A DNA stretch of 64,000 bases from Pseudoxanthomonas sp. X-1 (GCF_020042665.1 NZ_CP083376.1:2082001-2146000); one strand, 5' to 3'. Shown: positions 32,361 through 43,110, numbered from the stretch's first letter. Made by a program: numbers and translations. The notes: a model not told the origin generated them from the sequence alone.

Positions 32361-32807
32361 ATGACCACACTCGACATCTCCACCGACAAGACCCGCCTGG
32401 ACCTGGATGTCATCCACGGCTTCCTGCGCCAGGCCTACTGGTCGCGCGACATCCCGCGCCAGACGGTGCTGCGCGCCATCGACGGCTCGCTGTGCTTCGG
32501 CGGCTATGTGGACGGCGTGGGGCAGGTGGCGTTCGCGCGGGTCATCACCGACGGCGCCACCTTCGCCTACCTGGCCGATGTGTTCGTGCTGGAAGACCAG
32601 CGCGGCAAGGGCTACAGCAAGCAGCTGATGCAGGCCGTCATGGCCCATCCGCGGCTGCAGGGCCTGCGCCGCTTCATGCTGGCGACCTGGGATGCGCACG
32701 GCCTGTACGCGCAGTTCGGCTTCCAGCCGGCCGCACGCCCGGACCGGCTGATGGAAAAGCTGGACATGGACGTCTACACCCGCAACGCCGCCGCGCCGAT
32801 GCCCTGA
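32361..32807 (+). CDS. GNAT-family acetyltransferase in the arginine cluster
   Basis: 148 residues from MTTLDISTDKTRLD. The acetyl-CoA binding loop is VFVLEDQRGKGYSKQLMQAV, followed by LATWDAHGLYAQFGFQP. IHGFLRQAYWSRDIPRQTV near the start is typical of a small 'GNAT family N-acetyltransferase' group. It is conserved as a member of the arginine cluster only by position; no role in arginine synthesis can be assigned, since the synthase activity is carried by ArgB. Confidence 0.85.
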   Translation: MTTLDISTDKTRLDLDVIHGFLRQAYWSRDIPRQTVLRAIDGSLCFGGYVDGVGQVAFARVITDGATFAYLADVFVLEDQRGKGYSKQLMQAVMAHPRLQGLRRFMLATWDAHGLYAQFGFQPAARPDRLMEKLDMDVYTRNAAAPMP

Positions 32808-32879
32808 AATGAAAGCATGAGCCCCGCGTCCCCTCGCTTTCGCCCACTCACCACTCGATCACCAACCACGCCTCGCCCC

Positions 32880-33974
32880 ATGACCTCCCTGCTCGAAACC
32901 ACGCTGACGCATCTGGAGAAGCTGGTGTCCTTCGACACCCGCAACCCGCCGCGTGCGCTGACCACCGGCGGCATCTTCGACTACCTGCGCCAGCAGCTGC
33001 CGGGCTTCAACGTCGAGGTGATCGATCACGGCGCCGGCGCGATCAGCTTCTACGCCGTGCGCGGCACGCCGAAGTACCTGTTCAACGTGCACCTGGACAC
33101 GGTGCCGGATTCGCCGCACTGGAGCGCCGATCCGCACGTGATGCGGCGCCAGTCCGATCGCGTGATCGGTCTGGGCGTGTGCGACATCAAGGGCGCGGCC
33201 GCCGCGCTGGTGGCCGCGGCCAATGCCGGCGACGGGGATGCGGCCTTCCTGTTCTCCTCCGACGAGGAGGCCAACGACCCGCGCTGCATCGCCGCGTTCC
33301 TGGCCCGCCAGCTGCCCTACGAGGCGGTGCTGGTGGCCGAGCCGACCATGGGCGAGGCCGTGCTGGCCCATCGCGGCATCAGCTCGGTGCTGATGAAGTT
33401 CAGCGGCCGCGCCGGCCATGCCTCGGGCAAGCAGGATCCGTCGGCCAGCGCGCTGCACCAGGCCATGCGCTGGGGCGGCAAGGCGCTGGACCATGTCGAG
33501 TCACTGGCCCATGCCCGCTTCGGCGGGCTGACCGGCCTGCGCTTCAACATCGGCCGGGTCGAGGGCGGCATCAAGGCCAACATGATCGCGCCGAGCGCCG
33601 AGCTGCGCTTCGGCTTCCGGCCGCTGCCCTCGATGGACATCGACGATCTGCTGGCCACCTTCGCCGGCTTCGCCGAGCCGGCCGCGGCGCACTTCGAGGA
33701 GACCTTCCGCGGCCCGAGCCTGCCCTCCGGCGATATCGCCCGCGCCGAGGAACGCCGCCTGGCCGCGCGCGATGTCGCCGACGAGCTCGGCCTGCCGATC
33801 GGCAACGCGGTGGACTTCTGGACCGAGGCCTCGCTGTTCTCCGCCGGCGGCTACACCGCGTTGGTCTTTGGCCCGGGCGACATCGCCCAGGCGCACACCG
33901 CCGATGAGTTCGTGACGCTGGAACAGCTCGAGCGCTACGTGCACGCCGTCGATCGCATCATCAACGGCCGCTGA
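32880..33974 (+). CDS. argE': Acetylcitrulline deacetylase (ArgE-like, M20 family)
   Basis: 364 residues from the ATG at 32880 ([15 protein letters not shown]); an earlier in-frame ATG gives a non-conserved Ser/Thr/Pro tail. M20 metallopeptidase features: zinc His/Asp in FNVHLDTVP, bridging Asp in [12 protein letters not shown], catalytic Glu pair in [22 protein letters not shown], and the final zinc His in [10 protein letters not shown]. In Xanthomonas this protein deacetylates N-acetylcitrulline rather than acetylornithine. The neighbour argF' supports the same substrate. Confidence 0.92.
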   Translation: MTSLLETTLTHLEKLVSFDTRNPPRALTTGGIFDYLRQQLPGFNVEVIDHGAGAISFYAVRGTPKYLFNVHLDTVPDSPHWSADPHVMRRQSDRVIGLGVCDIKGAAAALVAAANAGDGDAAFLFSSDEEANDPRCIAAFLARQLPYEAVLVAEPTMGEAVLAHRGISSVLMKFSGRAGHASGKQDPSASALHQAMRWGGKALDHVESLAHARFGGLTGLRFNIGRVEGGIKANMIAPSAELRFGFRPLPSMDIDDLLATFAGFAEPAAAHFEETFRGPSLPSGDIARAEERRLAARDVADELGLPIGNAVDFWTEASLFSAGGYTALVFGPGDIAQAHTADEFVTLEQLERYVHAVDRIINGR

Positions 33975-34012
33975 GCCGCGTTTCGCCCCTCCTTCCCAGA
34001 CTTGCGCACACC

Positions 34013-35338
34013 GTGAACATCCCCGTCGCCAACGCCCAGACCCGCCAGACCATCGTGCGCCTGCTCTCCAGCATGGCCAGCGCGAAGGAGATCAGCCAGT
34101 ACCTCAAGCGCTTCTCGCAGCTGGACGCCAAGCGCTTCGCGGTGGTGAAGGTGGGCGGCGCGGTGTTGCGCGACGAGCTGGAGGACCTGACCTCCTCGCT
34201 GACCTTCCTGCAGGAGGTCGGCCTGACCCCGATCGTGCTGCATGGCGCCGGCCCGCAGCTGGATGCCGAGCTCTCGGCCGCGGGGATCGAGAAGCACACC
34301 ATCAACGGCCTGCGCGTGACCTCGCCGGAAGGGCTGGCGATCGTGCGCCGTGTGTTCCAGGCCTCCAACCTCAAGCTGGTCGAGGCGCTGCAGGCCGCCG
34401 GCGCGCGGGCGACGTCGATCACCGGCGGCGTGTTCGAGGCCGATTACCTGGACCAGGCCACCTACGGCCTGGTGGGCGAGGTCAAGGCGGTGAACCTGGC
34501 GCCGATCGAGGCCAGCCTGCAGGCCGGCTCGATCCCGGTCATCACCAGCCTGGGCGAGACCCCGGCGGGGCAGATCCTCAACATCAACGCCGACTTCGCC
34601 GCCAACGAACTGGTGCGCGAGCTGCAGCCGTACAAGATCATCTTCCTCACCGGCACCGGCGGGCTGCTGGACGCGCAGGGCAAGGTGATCGATTCGATCA
34701 ACTTGTCCACCGAGTACGACCACCTGATCCAGCAGCCGTGGATCCACGGCGGCATGAAGGTCAAGATCGAGCAGATCAAGGACCTGCTGGACAAGCTGCC
34801 GCTGGAGTCCTCGGTGTCGATCACCCGGCCGGCGGACCTGGCCAAGGAACTGTTCACGCACAAGGGTTCTGGCACGCTGGTGCGCCGCGGCGAGCGCGTG
34901 CTCAAGGCCACCGGCTGGGACGAACTGGACCTGCCGCGGCTGACCGCGCTGATCGAGTCCAGCTTCGGCCGCAGGCTGGTGCCGGACTATTACCGGAACA
35001 CGCCGCTGCTGCGCGCCTACGTCAGCGAGAACTACCGCACCGCCATCCTGCTCACCGAAGGCGACGGCATGGTCTACCTGGACAAGTTCGCCGTGTCCGA
35101 CGATGCGCAGGGCGAGGGCCTGGGCCGCGCGGTGTGGAATGTCATGCGCGAGGAGACCCCGCAGCTGTTCTGGCGCTCGCGCCACAACAACCAGGTCAAC
35201 ATCTTCTACTACGCCGAGTCCGACGGCTGCTTCAAGCAGGAGAAGTGGAAGGTGTTCTGGTACGGCATGGACGACTTCGCCCAGATCCAGCGTTGCGTGG
35301 CCCACTGCGCCACGCGCCGGCCGACGCTGGAAGGCTGA
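34013..35338 (+). CDS. argB: Bifunctional N-acetylglutamate kinase / synthase
   Basis: 441 residues from a GTG at 34013. The N-terminal amino-acid kinase domain (about 25-285) has [25 protein letters not shown] and [11 protein letters not shown]. The C-terminal GNAT-type synthase domain (about 290-441) has [30 protein letters not shown] and ends near [20 protein letters not shown]. This fusion is the known Xanthomonadales NAGS-K form, resembling the vertebrate synthase. It makes and phosphorylates N-acetylglutamate. A homologue with single-domain ArgB would stop near residue 300. Confidence 0.94.
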   Translation: MNIPVANAQTRQTIVRLLSSMASAKEISQYLKRFSQLDAKRFAVVKVGGAVLRDELEDLTSSLTFLQEVGLTPIVLHGAGPQLDAELSAAGIEKHTINGLRVTSPEGLAIVRRVFQASNLKLVEALQAAGARATSITGGVFEADYLDQATYGLVGEVKAVNLAPIEASLQAGSIPVITSLGETPAGQILNINADFAANELVRELQPYKIIFLTGTGGLLDAQGKVIDSINLSTEYDHLIQQPWIHGGMKVKIEQIKDLLDKLPLESSVSITRPADLAKELFTHKGSGTLVRRGERVLKATGWDELDLPRLTALIESSFGRRLVPDYYRNTPLLRAYVSENYRTAILLTEGDGMVYLDKFAVSDDAQGEGLGRAVWNVMREETPQLFWRSRHNNQVNIFYYAESDGCFKQEKWKVFWYGMDDFAQIQRCVAHCATRRPTLEG

Positions 35339-35343
35339 CGGTG

Positions 35344-35949
35344 ATGCAGGCCGCGGCCAGCCCCTGGCGGAGCGTGCCCACGCTGCGCGGCGAGCATGTC
35401 GCGCTGGAGCCGCTGTCGAGCGCGCATGCCGAGGGCCTGCGCGCGATCGTGGCCGACGGCGTGCTGCCGGCGCTGTGGTACACCGGCGTGCCCAAGGTCG
35501 AGGCGGTGGAGAGATACATCGCCGACGCGCTGGAACAGCAGGCGCGCGGGGCGATGCTGTGCTTCGCCGTGCTGGACGCCCAGGGCCGGGTCGCCGGCAG
35601 CACGCGCTTCTACGATCTGGAGCCGGGCGTGCCGCGGCTGAGCATCGGCTACACCTGGTACGCGCCGCGCGTGCAGCGCACCGGCCTGAACACGCAGGCC
35701 AAGCAGCTGCTGCTGGGGCATGCCTTCGATACGCTGGGCTGCGCCTCGGTGGTGTTCGAGACCAGCTGGTTCAACCATGCCTCGCGCGCGGCCATCGCGC
35801 GGCTGGGCGCGCGCCAGGACGGCGTGCTGCGCAACCACAAGCGTCACGCCGACGGCACCCTGCGCGATACGGTGATCTTCTCCATCCTCGACCGCGAATG
35901 GCCCGCGGTCAGGGCTCATCTGCAGTTCCAGCTGGAAAAACACGCATGA
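35344..35949 (+). CDS. GNAT-family acetyltransferase (RimJ/RimL-like)
   Basis: 201 residues from the ATG at 35344, 5 bp after the argB stop. RimJ/RimL-type layout: [20 protein letters not shown] at the start, [20 protein letters not shown] for the acetyl-CoA segment, and [22 protein letters not shown]. Members typically acetylate protein N-termini or small amines. Its stop overlaps the argC start (ATGA), so it is translationally coupled within the operon. Role in arginine synthesis unknown. Confidence 0.85.
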   Translation: MQAAASPWRSVPTLRGEHVALEPLSSAHAEGLRAIVADGVLPALWYTGVPKVEAVERYIADALEQQARGAMLCFAVLDAQGRVAGSTRFYDLEPGVPRLSIGYTWYAPRVQRTGLNTQAKQLLLGHAFDTLGCASVVFETSWFNHASRAAIARLGARQDGVLRNHKRHADGTLRDTVIFSILDREWPAVRAHLQFQLEKHA

Positions 35950-36899
35950 CTTCCCCTGTCTTCACCGTCGGCATCGTCGGCGCCCGTGGCCACACCGGGA
36001 CCGAGCTGATCAAGCTGATCGCCGCCCATCCGCAGCTGCAACTGGCCTTCGTGTCCTCGCGCGAACTGGACGGCCAGCCGGTGCGCGAGCACAACGCCGC
36101 CTATGCCGGCGCGCTGCGCTTCGAGAACCTGGACGCCGACGCGGTCGCCGCCAAGGGTGCCGATGCGGTCATCCTCGCGCTGCCCAACGGCAAGGCGCAG
36201 GCCTACGCCGATGCGGTCGCCGCGGCGCGTCCCGAGACGGTGCTGGTGGACCTGTCGGCCGACTACCGCTTCGAGCCGAGCTGGTATTACGGCCTGCCCG
36301 AGCTGACCCGCGGCGCCTACGCCGGCCAGAAGCACATCAGCAATCCGGGCTGCTACGCCACGGCGATGCAGCTGGCGATCGCGCCGCTGCTGGACCAGCT
36401 GGCCGGCCCGCCGCAGTGCTTCGGCGTGTCCGGCTACTCCGGCGCCGGCACCACGCCGTCGGACAAGAACAACCCGGCGCTGCTGGCCGACAATCTGATG
36501 CCGTACTCGCTGACCGACCACATGCACGAGCGCGAGGTGTCCGCGCACCTGGGCGTGCCGGTGGAGTTCATGCCGCATGTGGCGCCACACTTCCGCGGCA
36601 TCACCATGACGGTGAACCTGTGGTTGCAGCAGCCGATGACACGCGAGGCGATCAAGGCCCGTTACCAGGCGCGCTACGCCGGGGAACCGCTGATCGAAGT
36701 GGTCGATGACGCGCCCTGGGTCAGCCGCATCGCGGGCCGGCATGGCGTGCAGATCGGTGGCTTCACCCTGGCGCCGGGCGGCAAGCGCGTGGTGGTGGTG
36801 TCCACCCTGGACAACCTGCTCAAGGGCGCGGCCACCCAGGCGATGCAGAACCTCAACCTGGCGCTCGGCCTGCCCGAGCTGACCTCGATTCCTCATTGA
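35946..36899 (+). CDS. argC: N-acetyl-gamma-glutamyl-phosphate reductase
   Basis: 317 residues. The NADP-binding [17 protein letters not shown] is at the N-terminus. The catalytic Cys is in [13 protein letters not shown] and the second conserved region is [20 protein letters not shown]. It reduces N-acetylglutamyl phosphate to the semialdehyde. Start overlaps the stop of the GNAT gene. No argD is in the window, so the transaminase gene must lie elsewhere. Confidence 0.95.
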   Translation: MTSPVFTVGIVGARGHTGTELIKLIAAHPQLQLAFVSSRELDGQPVREHNAAYAGALRFENLDADAVAAKGADAVILALPNGKAQAYADAVAAARPETVLVDLSADYRFEPSWYYGLPELTRGAYAGQKHISNPGCYATAMQLAIAPLLDQLAGPPQCFGVSGYSGAGTTPSDKNNPALLADNLMPYSLTDHMHEREVSAHLGVPVEFMPHVAPHFRGITMTVNLWLQQPMTREAIKARYQARYAGEPLIEVVDDAPWVSRIAGRHGVQIGGFTLAPGGKRVVVVSTLDNLLKGAATQAMQNLNLALGLPELTSIPH

Positions 36900-36902
36900 T
36901 CC

Positions 36903-37004
36903 TGTGGGAGCCGCCCTTGTGGCCTTTTCGGCCAATGGGGCGATGAGGCTTTACCAGCAATGCCCCCGCCGTTGGCCGAAGTGGCCACAAGGGCGGCTCC
37001 CACA
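36903..37004. repeat. 102-bp palindromic intergenic element between argC and argH
   Basis: Perfect 22-bp arms (36903-36924 and 36983-37004) carrying the core GTGGGAGCCGCCCTTGTGGC, plus an inner pair (TTCGGCCAA / TTGGCCGAA). A related but more decayed copy is at 40157-40240 between proB and proA. Confidence 0.85.
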
Positions 37005-37055
37005 CCAGCAAGCGCATCCATGCCGGCCTCGTCCGGCATCGCAGGAGAAAAAATC

Positions 37056-38354
37056 ATGGCAAACCTGTTGTGGGCCAAGCCCGGCGTCGAAGTCGATGCC
37101 CGGATCCAGGCCTTCCTCGCCGGCGACGACGTGCTGCTGGACCGCGAGTTCTTCCTGCACGACATTGCCGCCAGCACGGCGCACGCCGAAGGCCTGCAGC
37201 ACATCGGCATCCTCTCGGCCCAGGAACTGGAGGGACTCAAGCGTGAGCTGGCCGTCCTGGCCGACGACTTCCGCAGCGGCGCCTTCGTGCTGGACGCGCA
37301 GTACGAGGACGGGCACTCGGCCATCGAGGCGCGCCTGACCGAGCGCCTGGGCGATGCCGGCCGCCGCATCCACACCGGCCGCAGCCGCAACGACCAGATC
37401 CTGGTCGCCACGCGCCTGTGGCTGAAGGACAAGCTCGGCGCGCTGGCGCAGCTGAGCCGGCAGGTCGCTGGCGTCGCCCTGGAGCGCGCGCAGGCCGAGC
37501 AGGGCCTGCCGATCCCCGGCTATACCCACATCCAGCGCGCCGTGGTGTCCTCGGCGGGCATGTGGTGGGCTGGCTGGGCGGAGGCCTTCATCGACGATGC
37601 GGTGCGCGCGGCCGATACGCTGGAGCTGATCGACGCCAACCCGCTGGGCACCGCCGCCGGCTATGGCGTCAACCTGCCGCTGGATCGCGCGCATACCACC
37701 GCCGCGCTGGGCTTCGCCCGCCTGCAGGTCTCGCCGATCTATGCGCAGCTCTCGCGCGGCAAGTTCGAACTGGCCGCGCTGGAGGCCTTGGGCAGCGCCA
37801 CGCTGGACCTGCGCCGCATCGCCTGGGACCTGTCGCTGTTCACCAGCGGCGAGTTCGGCTTCGTCGCGCTGCCGGCGCAGTACACCACCGGCAGCTCGAT
37901 CATGCCCAACAAGCGCAACCCGGACGTGATCGAGCTGATGCGCGCCACCCACGCCAGCGTCGCCGCGGCCCGCACCGAGATCGAGCAGCTGCTGTCGCTG
38001 CCCTCGGGCTACCACCGCGACCTGCAGGCCTCCAAGGGCGCGATCTTCCACGGCTTCGGCCGCGGCCTGGCCGCGCTGGAGCTGCTGCCGGCGCTGCTGG
38101 CCAACCTGGAATGGCGCGAGGACCGCCTCCGCGCCGCGATCGATTCGGGCATGTACGCCACCGACGTGGCGGTGGAAGCCGCCGTGGCCGGCATGCCGTT
38201 CCGCGAGGCCTACAAGGCCGCGGCGGCCAGCGCCGACACGGCCGGGCAGGGCCGCACGCCGGAAGGCAGCCTGGCCGCGCGCGTCTCGCCCGGCGCGGCG
38301 GCGGACCTGCAGCTGGAGGTGCTGCGCCAGCGCTGGGAGGCGTTGCGCGTTTGA
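37056..38354 (+). CDS. argH: Argininosuccinate lyase
   Basis: 432 residues from the ATG at 37056 with AGGAGA 10 bp upstream; an earlier frame extension lies inside the palindromic element. The superfamily signature is [11 protein letters not shown], with [15 protein letters not shown] and [13 protein letters not shown]. It releases arginine and fumarate. It closes the arginine part of the cluster. Confidence 0.96.
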   Translation: MANLLWAKPGVEVDARIQAFLAGDDVLLDREFFLHDIAASTAHAEGLQHIGILSAQELEGLKRELAVLADDFRSGAFVLDAQYEDGHSAIEARLTERLGDAGRRIHTGRSRNDQILVATRLWLKDKLGALAQLSRQVAGVALERAQAEQGLPIPGYTHIQRAVVSSAGMWWAGWAEAFIDDAVRAADTLELIDANPLGTAAGYGVNLPLDRAHTTAALGFARLQVSPIYAQLSRGKFELAALEALGSATLDLRRIAWDLSLFTSGEFGFVALPAQYTTGSSIMPNKRNPDVIELMRATHASVAAARTEIEQLLSLPSGYHRDLQASKGAIFHGFGRGLAALELLPALLANLEWREDRLRAAIDSGMYATDVAVEAAVAGMPFREAYKAAAASADTAGQGRTPEGSLAARVSPGAAADLQLEVLRQRWEALRV

Positions 38355-38440
38355 AGAGCCGTCGCTTTTCCTGAAGAGGAGAGCGGCGTTGGGGGGTCGC
38401 GACACGATCCGGCGATTGGATCGCGTTTCGATCACGAAGG

Positions 38441-38472
38441 GCGTCATCCCCGCGCAGGCGGGCATCCAGTGG
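38441..38472. repeat. Single copy of GTCATYCCCGCG repeat
   Basis: GCGTCATCCCCGCGCAGGCG... ending GGGCATCCAG, a degenerate half of the inverted pair seen at 38832-38907. The surrounding 38355-38528 gap contains nothing else recognisable. Confidence 0.5.
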
Positions 38473-38528
38473 CTTTCGCAGCGCACCCATCGCGCCCGGC
38501 CACGCAACGACAAGCAGGAGCTGCATCG

Positions 38529-38786
38529 ATGAAGCTGTATCTGGTGATGGCCATCCGCAAGGCCGACTTTCCCGCCGACGTGGTCGGCCCGCACAAGGAC
38601 TGGCTGATCAATCTGAAGGTCGAAGGGCAGCTGCACATGGCCGGCGGCTTTACCGACGGCAGCGGCGGCGCCTACATCCTGAAGAACCTCGACAGCCTGG
38701 AGCAGGCCAGGGCCCTGGTCGCGACCGATCCGCTGGCGCTGCGCAACGCGTCCGAGCTGACCGTGTACGAGTGGAATACGCCCTAG
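38529..38786 (+). CDS. YciI-like protein
   Basis: 85 residues from the ATG at 38529. A small ferredoxin-like fold protein: KLYLVMAIRKADFPADVVGPHKDWL at the start (conserved His) and SLEQARALVATDPLALRNA, the usual YciI pattern of 'DPxxxxGl'. The exact function of YciI proteins is unknown; dehalogenase-like hydrolysis has been reported for one. Lies between argH and proB, perhaps co-transcribed. Confidence 0.8.
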   Translation: MKLYLVMAIRKADFPADVVGPHKDWLINLKVEGQLHMAGGFTDGSGGAYILKNLDSLEQARALVATDPLALRNASELTVYEWNTP

Positions 38787-38831
38787 CGCTTGCGAAGGAT
38801 CCTGGGATGCGAGCGGCCACCAGAATCCGAC

Positions 38832-38907
38832 GTTCCCGCGAAAGCGGGAATCCAGGGACGTTGGCCCCCGCTCGCGAGGCCCCTGGATTCCCGCCTCCGC
38901 GGGAATG
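38832..38907. repeat. Inverted pair of ATTCCCGCG repeats before proB
   Basis: GTTCCCGCGAAAGCGGGAAT-type arm (38832-38857) and its near-perfect inverse (38881-38907). Each arm is itself a small palindrome. The form ATTCCC-N8-GGGAAT is that of dRS3-like repeats known from Neisseria and other proteobacteria. Confidence 0.75.
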
Positions 38908-38986
38908 ACGATAGAGCGGGCGCCGCCGCCTTCGCACCCCTTGCAAGATCCAACACGCGCTCCAGTCCCTTCCATCCCCGAACCCC

Positions 38987-40144
38987 ATGAACGACGCCGC
39001 CACGACCACCGCCACCGCGTTCGCCGAGCAGACCGTGCCGCCGTGGCGGCGCGCGGTGCTCAAGGTGGGCAGCAGCCTGCTGGCCGCCGATGGCGGCGGC
39101 CTGTCGCCGAAGTTCGCACTGGGCCTGGCGCAGTTCGTCTCGGCCAACGTGCTGGCCGGGCGCGAGGTGGTGATCGTGTCTTCCGGCGCGGTCGCGGCCG
39201 GGCGCGCGATCGTGCCGAAGGCGGCCGAGGCCGGCGCCGGCATCGCCGCCCGCCAGGCGCTGGCCGCGCTGGGCCAGGCGCAGCTGATCGGGCTGTGGCA
39301 GCGCTTCTTCGAGCGCCCGGTGGCGCAGGTGCTGCTGACCCACGACGACCTGCGCAACCGCCGCCGCTACCTCAACGCCCGCGCCACGCTGCTGGAGTTG
39401 CTGGCGCTGGGCACGCTGCCGGTGGTCAACGAGAACGACACCGTCTCCATCGACGAACTCAAGCTCGGCGACAACGACAACCTGGCCGCGGTGGTGGCCG
39501 CGCTGGTCGATGCCGATGCCTTGTTCATCGCCACCGACATCGATGGCCTGTATACCGCCGATCCGCGCGACAACCCGGCCGCGCGCCCGCTGGACGAGGT
39601 CACCGCGCTGACGCCGGAGGTGTTCGCCATGGCCGGCGGCAGCGGCAGCAGCGTCGGCACCGGCGGCATGCGCACCAAGCTGGAGGCGGCGGCCAAGGCC
39701 GGCGCGGCCGGCGTGGAGACGTACCTGTTCAACGGCCGCAGCGCCGAGGTCGTGCGCGGGCTGGCGCAGGACCGCCTGCGCGGCACGCGCCTGCATGCGG
39801 CGCAGACGCGCATCGCCGCGCGCAAGGGCTGGCTGCGCCACGCGCCGGTCGAGCCCGGCGCGATCCTGGTCGATGCCGGCGCGGCCGGCGCCCTGGTCGA
39901 GCGCGGTGCCTCGCTGCTGCCCGGCGGCGTGATCGGTGCCGAAGGCGACTTCCGTCGTGGCGACATGGTCGAGGTGCAGCTGCGGGGCGAGGACGGCCAG
40001 CGCCGCCTGGCGCGCGGCATCGCCCAGTACTCGGCCGCCGACATCCGCCGCATCGCCCGCCGGCACTCGCGCGACATCGAGGCCGTGCTGGGGTATAGCT
40101 ACGGCGAGAACGTGATCCACCGCGACGACCTGGTGCTGCTGTGA
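38987..40144 (+). CDS. proB: Glutamate 5-kinase
   Basis: 385 residues. The amino-acid kinase domain (about 20-270) has [48 protein letters not shown] and [14 protein letters not shown]-terminal PUA domain (about 285-370) follows. It phosphorylates glutamate in the first step of proline synthesis; its product is passed to ProA, the next gene. The N-terminal 15 residues are not conserved and a later start cannot be excluded. Confidence 0.95.
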   Translation: MNDAATTTATAFAEQTVPPWRRAVLKVGSSLLAADGGGLSPKFALGLAQFVSANVLAGREVVIVSSGAVAAGRAIVPKAAEAGAGIAARQALAALGQAQLIGLWQRFFERPVAQVLLTHDDLRNRRRYLNARATLLELLALGTLPVVNENDTVSIDELKLGDNDNLAAVVAALVDADALFIATDIDGLYTADPRDNPAARPLDEVTALTPEVFAMAGGSGSSVGTGGMRTKLEAAAKAGAAGVETYLFNGRSAEVVRGLAQDRLRGTRLHAAQTRIAARKGWLRHAPVEPGAILVDAGAAGALVERGASLLPGGVIGAEGDFRRGDMVEVQLRGEDGQRRLARGIAQYSAADIRRIARRHSRDIEAVLGYSYGENVIHRDDLVLL

Positions 40145-40156
40145 CCCCCGCTTTTG

Positions 40157-40240
40157 GTGGGAGCCACCGTGGTGGCGATGGGGCCTTCCCGGTAAAGCCC
40201 CATCGCCGCCATTGGCCAAAGGCCACAAGGGCGGCTCCCA
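40157..40240. repeat. Palindromic element between proB and proA
   Basis: Outer arms TGGGAGCC (40158-40165) and GGCTCCCA (40233-40240); inner arms GGCGATGGGG (40174-40183) and CCCCATCGCC (40198-40207). Same family as 36903-37004. Confidence 0.75.
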
Positions 40241-40274
40241 TCAGTCACCCCTACATTCGAGCCGAGCGTTTGCC

Positions 40275-41540
40275 ATGACCGATGACATCAAGACCCAGGC
40301 GCTGGCCTGCCGCGACGCCGCCCAGGTGCTGGCGCAGCTGTCCAGCGCGGACAAGGCCGCGCTGCTGGAGGCCATGGCCCAGGGCCTGCTGGACCACGCG
40401 CCGGAGATCCTGGAAGCCAACGTCAAGGATCTCGACGCCGCGCGCGCCAAGGGCATCGGCAGCGCCATGCTCGACCGGCTCACGCTCAACCCCGAACGCA
40501 TCGCCGGTATCGCCGCGGCGGTGCGCGAGGTGGCGGCGCTGCCCGATCCGGTCGGCCAGGTCACCCGCACCGACACGCGCCCCAACGGCATCCGCGTCAG
40601 CAAGGTGCGCGTGCCGCTGGGCGTGATCGCGATGATCTACGAGGCACGGCCCAACGTGACCGCCGACGCGGCCGCGCTGTGCATCAAGGCCGGCAACGGC
40701 GTAATCCTGCGCGGCGGTTCGGAGGCCATTCACTCCAACACCGCCATCGCCACCGTGCTGCAGGCCGCGCTGGAGGCCGCGCACGTGCCGGCCGCCGCGC
40801 TGACCCTGGTCACCGACCTGCGCCGCGAGACCATGCTGGCGCTGCTGCAGCTAAGCGACATCGTCGACCTGGCCATTCCGCGCGGCGGCGAAGGCCTGAT
40901 CCGCTTCGTCGCCGAACACGCGCGCGTGCCGGTGATCAAGCACTACAAGGGCGTGTGCCACCTGTTCGTCGACGACAGCGCCGACCTGGACCTGGCACTG
41001 AAGCTGCTGGTGGACGGCAAGGTCTCGCGCCCCAGTGCCTGCAACGCGCTGGAGACGCTGCTGGTCCACCGCGGCATCGCCGAGGCCTTCCTGCCCGCCG
41101 CGGCCAAGGCGCTGCTCGCCCGCGGTGTGGAACTGCGCGGCGACGAGGCCACGCGCGTCCTGGTCGCCGAGGCCAAGCCGGCCTCGGACGAGGACTACGC
41201 CGCCGAGTTCCTCGACCTGGTGCTGGCCGTGCGCGTGGTCGACGGGCTGGAGCCGGCCATCGCCCATATCCGCCACTACGGCTCGGACCACACCGAGGTC
41301 ATCGCCACCGGCGATGAGGCGCATGCAGCCGCCTTCGTCGCGGCGCTGCGCGCGGCGGTCGTGATGGTCAATGCGTCCTCGCGCTTCTCCGACGGCGGCG
41401 AGCTGGGCCTGGGGGCGGAGATCGGCATCTCGACCACGCGCCTGCACTCCTATGGCCCGATGGGCCTGGAGGCGCTGACGGTGGAGCGTTTCGTGGTGCA
41501 GGGGGAGGGGCAGACGCGGGTGCCGATCAGGCTGGACTGA
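40275..41540 (+). CDS. proA: Gamma-glutamyl phosphate reductase
   Basis: 421 residues from the ATG at 40275 ([17 protein letters not shown]); earlier in-frame codons lie within the palindromic element. An aldehyde-dehydrogenase-like fold with the NADP segment [24 protein letters not shown], the catalytic Cys in [16 protein letters not shown] and [20 protein letters not shown] near the C-terminus. It reduces glutamyl phosphate to the semialdehyde. Follows proB by 130 bp. Confidence 0.96.
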   Translation: MTDDIKTQALACRDAAQVLAQLSSADKAALLEAMAQGLLDHAPEILEANVKDLDAARAKGIGSAMLDRLTLNPERIAGIAAAVREVAALPDPVGQVTRTDTRPNGIRVSKVRVPLGVIAMIYEARPNVTADAAALCIKAGNGVILRGGSEAIHSNTAIATVLQAALEAAHVPAAALTLVTDLRRETMLALLQLSDIVDLAIPRGGEGLIRFVAEHARVPVIKHYKGVCHLFVDDSADLDLALKLLVDGKVSRPSACNALETLLVHRGIAEAFLPAAAKALLARGVELRGDEATRVLVAEAKPASDEDYAAEFLDLVLAVRVVDGLEPAIAHIRHYGSDHTEVIATGDEAHAAAFVAALRAAVVMVNASSRFSDGGELGLGAEIGISTTRLHSYGPMGLEALTVERFVVQGEGQTRVPIRLD

Positions 41541-41593
41541 ACTGTCGCACCGTGTCGCCCCTGGGGCAGGGCGATCCGCGGCGGTGCGCCGCG

Positions 41594-41620
41594 TGCTATA
41601 TAATTGTGACTAAAATCACG
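41594..41620 (+). promoter_or_regulatory. Extended -10 promoter with CRP/Clp-like site
   Basis: TGCTATATAAT (41594-41604) gives an extended -10 box in otherwise GC-rich DNA. Directly downstream, TGTGA-CTAAAA-TCACG (41605-41620) matches the CRP/Clp half-sites TGTGA-N6-TCACA at 9 of 10 positions. Its position over the start point would favour repression by Clp, the c-di-GMP-responsive CRP homologue of Xanthomonas. This is a prediction from pattern only. Confidence 0.5.
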
Positions 41621-41709
41621 TTTATGCATCCGCCGAACCTGCTCCGCCGCTCACGTTGGCCTGGTATGGAAGTTGCGTAAGCGGGTGTCTCCCTTCGACG
41701 ACCCAGCAC

Positions 41710-43110
41710 ATGCAACCGTCCTCCGAACTCTCCGGGCCCGGTCCGGATTCCGCCGTGGCCGCGGCATACGCGCCGACGCCCGTCTGGAAGCAGCGCTTCT
41801 ACGTTCCGGTCCCGGCCAAGTTCACCCTGGTCCTGGTGTGCTCGGTGCTGTGGACGGCGCTCAGCGTGCTGCTGTCCATGCGCTGGCTGCACGAGCTGTC
41901 GCAGGTCGTGGGCGTCGCGCTGGCCCTGCTGATCATCGCGTTCGTCGCCTATGTGCCCGGATTCATGAACGCGTTCCTGATCGGTTCGGTCCTGCTGGAC
42001 CGGCGCCCGCCGCGGCGCGATGCGACCGCCCGGCCTGATCTCACCGTGCTGGTGGCCTGCTACAACGAAGGCGGCAACATCGCTGAGACCCTGGCCAGCT
42101 TCGCTCGGCAGGATTACGCCGGCGACGTGGAAGTGGTCGTGATCGACGATGGGTCCACCGACGACAGCCTGGCCATCGCCCGCGCCGCCGCGCTCGTCCA
42201 TGCGCGGCCCGGCCTGCGCATCCGGGTGCTGGCCCAGCCGCGCAACGGCGGGAAATCCAGGGCGCTGAACCGTGGGCTGGCGGAGACCACGCGCGAACTG
42301 GTGATCACCGTCGATGGCGACTGCTGCCTGCGTGAGGACGCGCTGCGCAAGCTGGTCGGCCGTTACCTGTCCGACCCACCCGGCACCGTCGCCGTGGCGG
42401 GCGCGGTCCTGGTGCGCAATTCCCGCGAGAATCTGCTGACCCGTGCGCAGGAGTGGGATTACTTCCACGGCATCGCGGCGGTCAAGCGTATCCAGAGCAT
42501 GTACCACGGCACGCTGGTGGCCCAGGGCGCGTTCTCGCTGTACACGCGGCGCGCCCTGCACCAGGTGGGTGGCTGGCCCGAGTGCGTGGGCGAGGACATC
42601 GTGCTGTCCTGGGCGCTGCTGAAGACCGGCGCGCGCATCGGCTATTGCGAGGACGCCTGCCTGTTCACCAAGGTGCCCGCCACGGTGCATCAGTTCTCGC
42701 GCCAGCGCCAGCGCTGGTCGCGCGGACTGATGGAAGCCTTCGCCCGCCACGCCGGCCTGTTGTTCAAGCCGCGCCTGAGCACGCTGTTCATCTGGTGGAA
42801 CCTGCTGTTCCTGCCGCTGGACCTGGTCTATACGCTGGCCTTCATCCCCGGCCTGGTGCTGGCACTGTTCGGCGTGTACTGGATCGCCGGGCCGATGACG
42901 CTGCTGGTGCTGCCGCTGGCGATGATCTGGAACCTGATCATCTTCCGCGTGCAGGCGATGATGTTCCGCAGCCAGAATCTGAAGGTGCGCCGCAATTTCG
43001 CCGGCTTCCTGTTCTACAGCCTGGCCTACACGATGATCCTGCAGCCGGTGTGCGTGCTGGGCTACGCCAAGGAGGCCCTGGGCCTGCGCAAGACCTGGGG
43101 GACCAAATGA
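41710..43110 (+). CDS. Family 2 glycosyltransferase, processive polysaccharide synthase-like
   Basis: 466 residues from the ATG at 41710; a TTG 54 bp upstream is an alternative, and no strong ribosome site marks either. Two membrane helices (about 38-55 and 65-92) precede the GT2 domain. The D,D,D,QxxRW set is complete: D146/D147 in VIDDGSTDD, DGD at 202-204, ED at 295-296 and QRQRW at 332-336. At least three more membrane segments follow (about 350-440). This is the plan of PgaC/hyaluronan-synthase-type enzymes that polymerise and extrude a polysaccharide. The product is unknown. The start of the next gene overlaps its stop. Confidence 0.88.
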   Translation: MQPSSELSGPGPDSAVAAAYAPTPVWKQRFYVPVPAKFTLVLVCSVLWTALSVLLSMRWLHELSQVVGVALALLIIAFVAYVPGFMNAFLIGSVLLDRRPPRRDATARPDLTVLVACYNEGGNIAETLASFARQDYAGDVEVVVIDDGSTDDSLAIARAAALVHARPGLRIRVLAQPRNGGKSRALNRGLAETTRELVITVDGDCCLREDALRKLVGRYLSDPPGTVAVAGAVLVRNSRENLLTRAQEWDYFHGIAAVKRIQSMYHGTLVAQGAFSLYTRRALHQVGGWPECVGEDIVLSWALLKTGARIGYCEDACLFTKVPATVHQFSRQRQRWSRGLMEAFARHAGLLFKPRLSTLFIWWNLLFLPLDLVYTLAFIPGLVLALFGVYWIAGPMTLLVLPLAMIWNLIIFRVQAMMFRSQNLKVRRNFAGFLFYSLAYTMILQPVCVLGYAKEALGLRKTWGTK

